From assembly GCA_027424065.1 (NCBI GenBank), contig DAIBYH010000035.1, positions 1 to 5,266 on the forward strand: a stretch of 5,266 bases of DNA, written 5' to 3'. Of this stretch, positions 4,364 to 5,266 are shown one piece after another. A program made the translations under genes and the position numbers. The notes beneath the pieces are model-generated. The model was not told where the DNA came from. It saw only the letters and a list, made by a program, of their open reading frames with translations, and did not search any database. The first letter of the stretch is position 1, and each line of letters opens with the position of its first letter. This DNA comes from Candidatus Parcubacteria bacterium (lineage in GTDB: Bacteria > Patescibacteriota > Minisyncoccia > UBA6257 > 2-01-FULL-56-20).

Positions 4364-5266
4364 CTAGATGCTCGCGGTCAAGCTGTAGAGCGGGATCAGA
4401 ACCGAAGCAAAAAGCAGGCCGACCAGAAGGCCCATGCCGATCAGGAGCGCCGGCTGAATGAGGTCGGCGAGATTGTCGGCGACCTGGTTGGCCTCCCGGG
4501 TGTAGATGTTCGCGACCCGCATAAGCATCTCTTCCGTCTTTCCGGTGGATTCTCCGATGCCGACCATCTGCCAGACGAGCGTCGGGAAATAGTCGGGATA
4601 CTGCGCAAGGCTTTCCGACAGCAAGCGGCCCTGCTGGACGTCCGCCGTCACGGTCTTCAGAATATCAACATAGGGAACGCTATCCATCATGTTTCCCATG
4701 ATCTCAAGGGACTGCGCGATCGGAATACCGCCGTGGATCAGAAGCGCCATAGCGTTGCCGAACCGCGCCATAAGGAGCGGAAGGTAGACGTTTTTAAAAA
4801 TAGGGAGCCGGATCTGCGCCTCGTTCCAGAGCCCCTTGCCTTCCGGCGACCGGAAGTAATTTAGGACAACGGAGGCAAGGAAGATAGCCGCAATGACAAC
4901 CACGAGCCACCACCTCTGAAGAAATTGGCCGATGCCGAGAAAGACCGACGTGTACCAAGGAATGGCGATGTTGCTCTGTTCGAATACGGGCTGGATCTGC
5001 GGAAATACGAAAGTGAGAAGAATGAAGCTTACCACGACGAACAAACCGAGGAGTACGCCCGGATAGACGAGCGCCGATGCCGCCTTGGATGCGAGATCCC
5101 CTTCCCGCTCGGTGTAGTCGGCGAGGAACACTGCGGCCTCACTTAGGTTGCCGGTCACCTCGGACGCGCGGATCATTTCCTTGTAGTACGGCGGGAACGT
5201 ATCGCCCTGACGATCAAGCGCCTGTGAGAACGAAAGTCCGCCGTCCACGTCGCGACCGATGTCCGC
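4364..5266 (-). CDS. pilC: PilC/GspF inner-membrane platform protein, 5' partial
   Basis: The cytoplasmic-membrane core of type IV pilus and type II secretion machines, which links the assembly ATPase to pilin polymerisation. The 300 visible residues cover about three quarters of a roughly 400-residue protein; the frame runs open through the window edge, so the N-terminus lies outside. Two GspF domains are seen. The first retains GLSFSQALDRQ and FPPYYKEMIRASEVTGNLSEA, then the ALVYPGVLL entry into membrane segment 1 (about 68-89 of the visible part). Membrane segment 2 is at about 119-137. The second domain carries ARFGNAMALLIHGGIPIAQS (about 167-186) and the conserved GIGESTGKTEEML, and ends in membrane segment 3 (about 270-294). 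The first repeat has ASE where GE is usual. It ends 65 bases before the pilin gene. PilB/PilT-type ATPase genes, often upstream, are not in view. Confidence 0.93.
   Translation of the reverse strand, partial: ADIGRDVDGGLSFSQALDRQGDTFPPYYKEMIRASEVTGNLSEAAVFLADYTEREGDLASKAASALVYPGVLLGLFVVVSFILLTFVFPQIQPVFEQSNIAIPWYTSVFLGIGQFLQRWWLVVVIAAIFLASVVLNYFRSPEGKGLWNEAQIRLPIFKNVYLPLLMARFGNAMALLIHGGIPIAQSLEIMGNMMDSVPYVDILKTVTADVQQGRLLSESLAQYPDYFPTLVWQMVGIGESTGKTEEMLMRVANIYTREANQVADNLADLIQPALLIGMGLLVGLLFASVLIPLYSLTASI

Noticed and set aside
4361..4864. Plus-strand open frame of 167 codons opposite pilC
   Set aside because: Charged composition without domain motifs, fully antisense to the well-conserved GspF domain. 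It is a shadow of GC-rich codon bias.

Overview
The window looks like part of a genome from the Candidate Phyla Radiation (Patescibacteria), most likely a Parcubacteria-like lineage with fairly high GC. This is an inference. It rests on the compact multi-pilin cluster, the style of the GspG-like pilin (mature start FTLIE, then a GRDARRLSDLREIQ segment and a YYNANGSYP segment), extended -10 promoters of the form TGTGCTACAAT, and the lack of clear Shine-Dalgarno sequences. No 16S rRNA or other decisive marker is present.

About 80% of the window is one minus-strand gene cluster for a type IV pilus or type II secretion-like pseudopilus. In transcription order (right to left) it holds: the C-terminal three quarters of the inner-membrane platform protein PilC/GspF (4364-5266, cut by the window edge); a GspG/PilA-like pilin (3816-4298); a complete prepilin peptidase PilD (2889-3740); and three minor prepilins in the classical H-I-J order, namely a GspH/FimT-like (2271-2843), a PilV/GspI-like (1687-2268) and a PilW/GspJ-like protein (1124-1690). 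PilC anchors the assembly machine in the membrane, PilD cleaves the leader peptides of all four prepilins, the PilA-like protein probably forms the fibre, and H-I-J probably form its priming tip. Promoters with an extended -10 element precede pilA, pilD and gspH. In the last two the element sits exactly six bases before the ATG, which predicts leaderless mRNAs. A strong hairpin with a UUCG loop separates pilA from pilD.

The left part (2-1006, plus strand) is convergent to the pilus cluster and encodes most of TsaD, the tRNA threonylcarbamoyladenosine enzyme. Its visible N-terminal ~35-39 residues do not look like TsaD. They resemble the end of a B12-binding domain from a radical SAM protein, and codon third positions change at the same place. 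This is either an in-frame gene fusion or deletion, or an assembly chimera, and is the oddest thing in the window. Between the converging genes (1007-1123) lies a palindromic, hairpin-rich repeat that also supplies a terminator for tsaD. I see no CRISPR array, tRNA, rRNA, transposase or phage gene, and no gene-free stretch longer than 120 bases.
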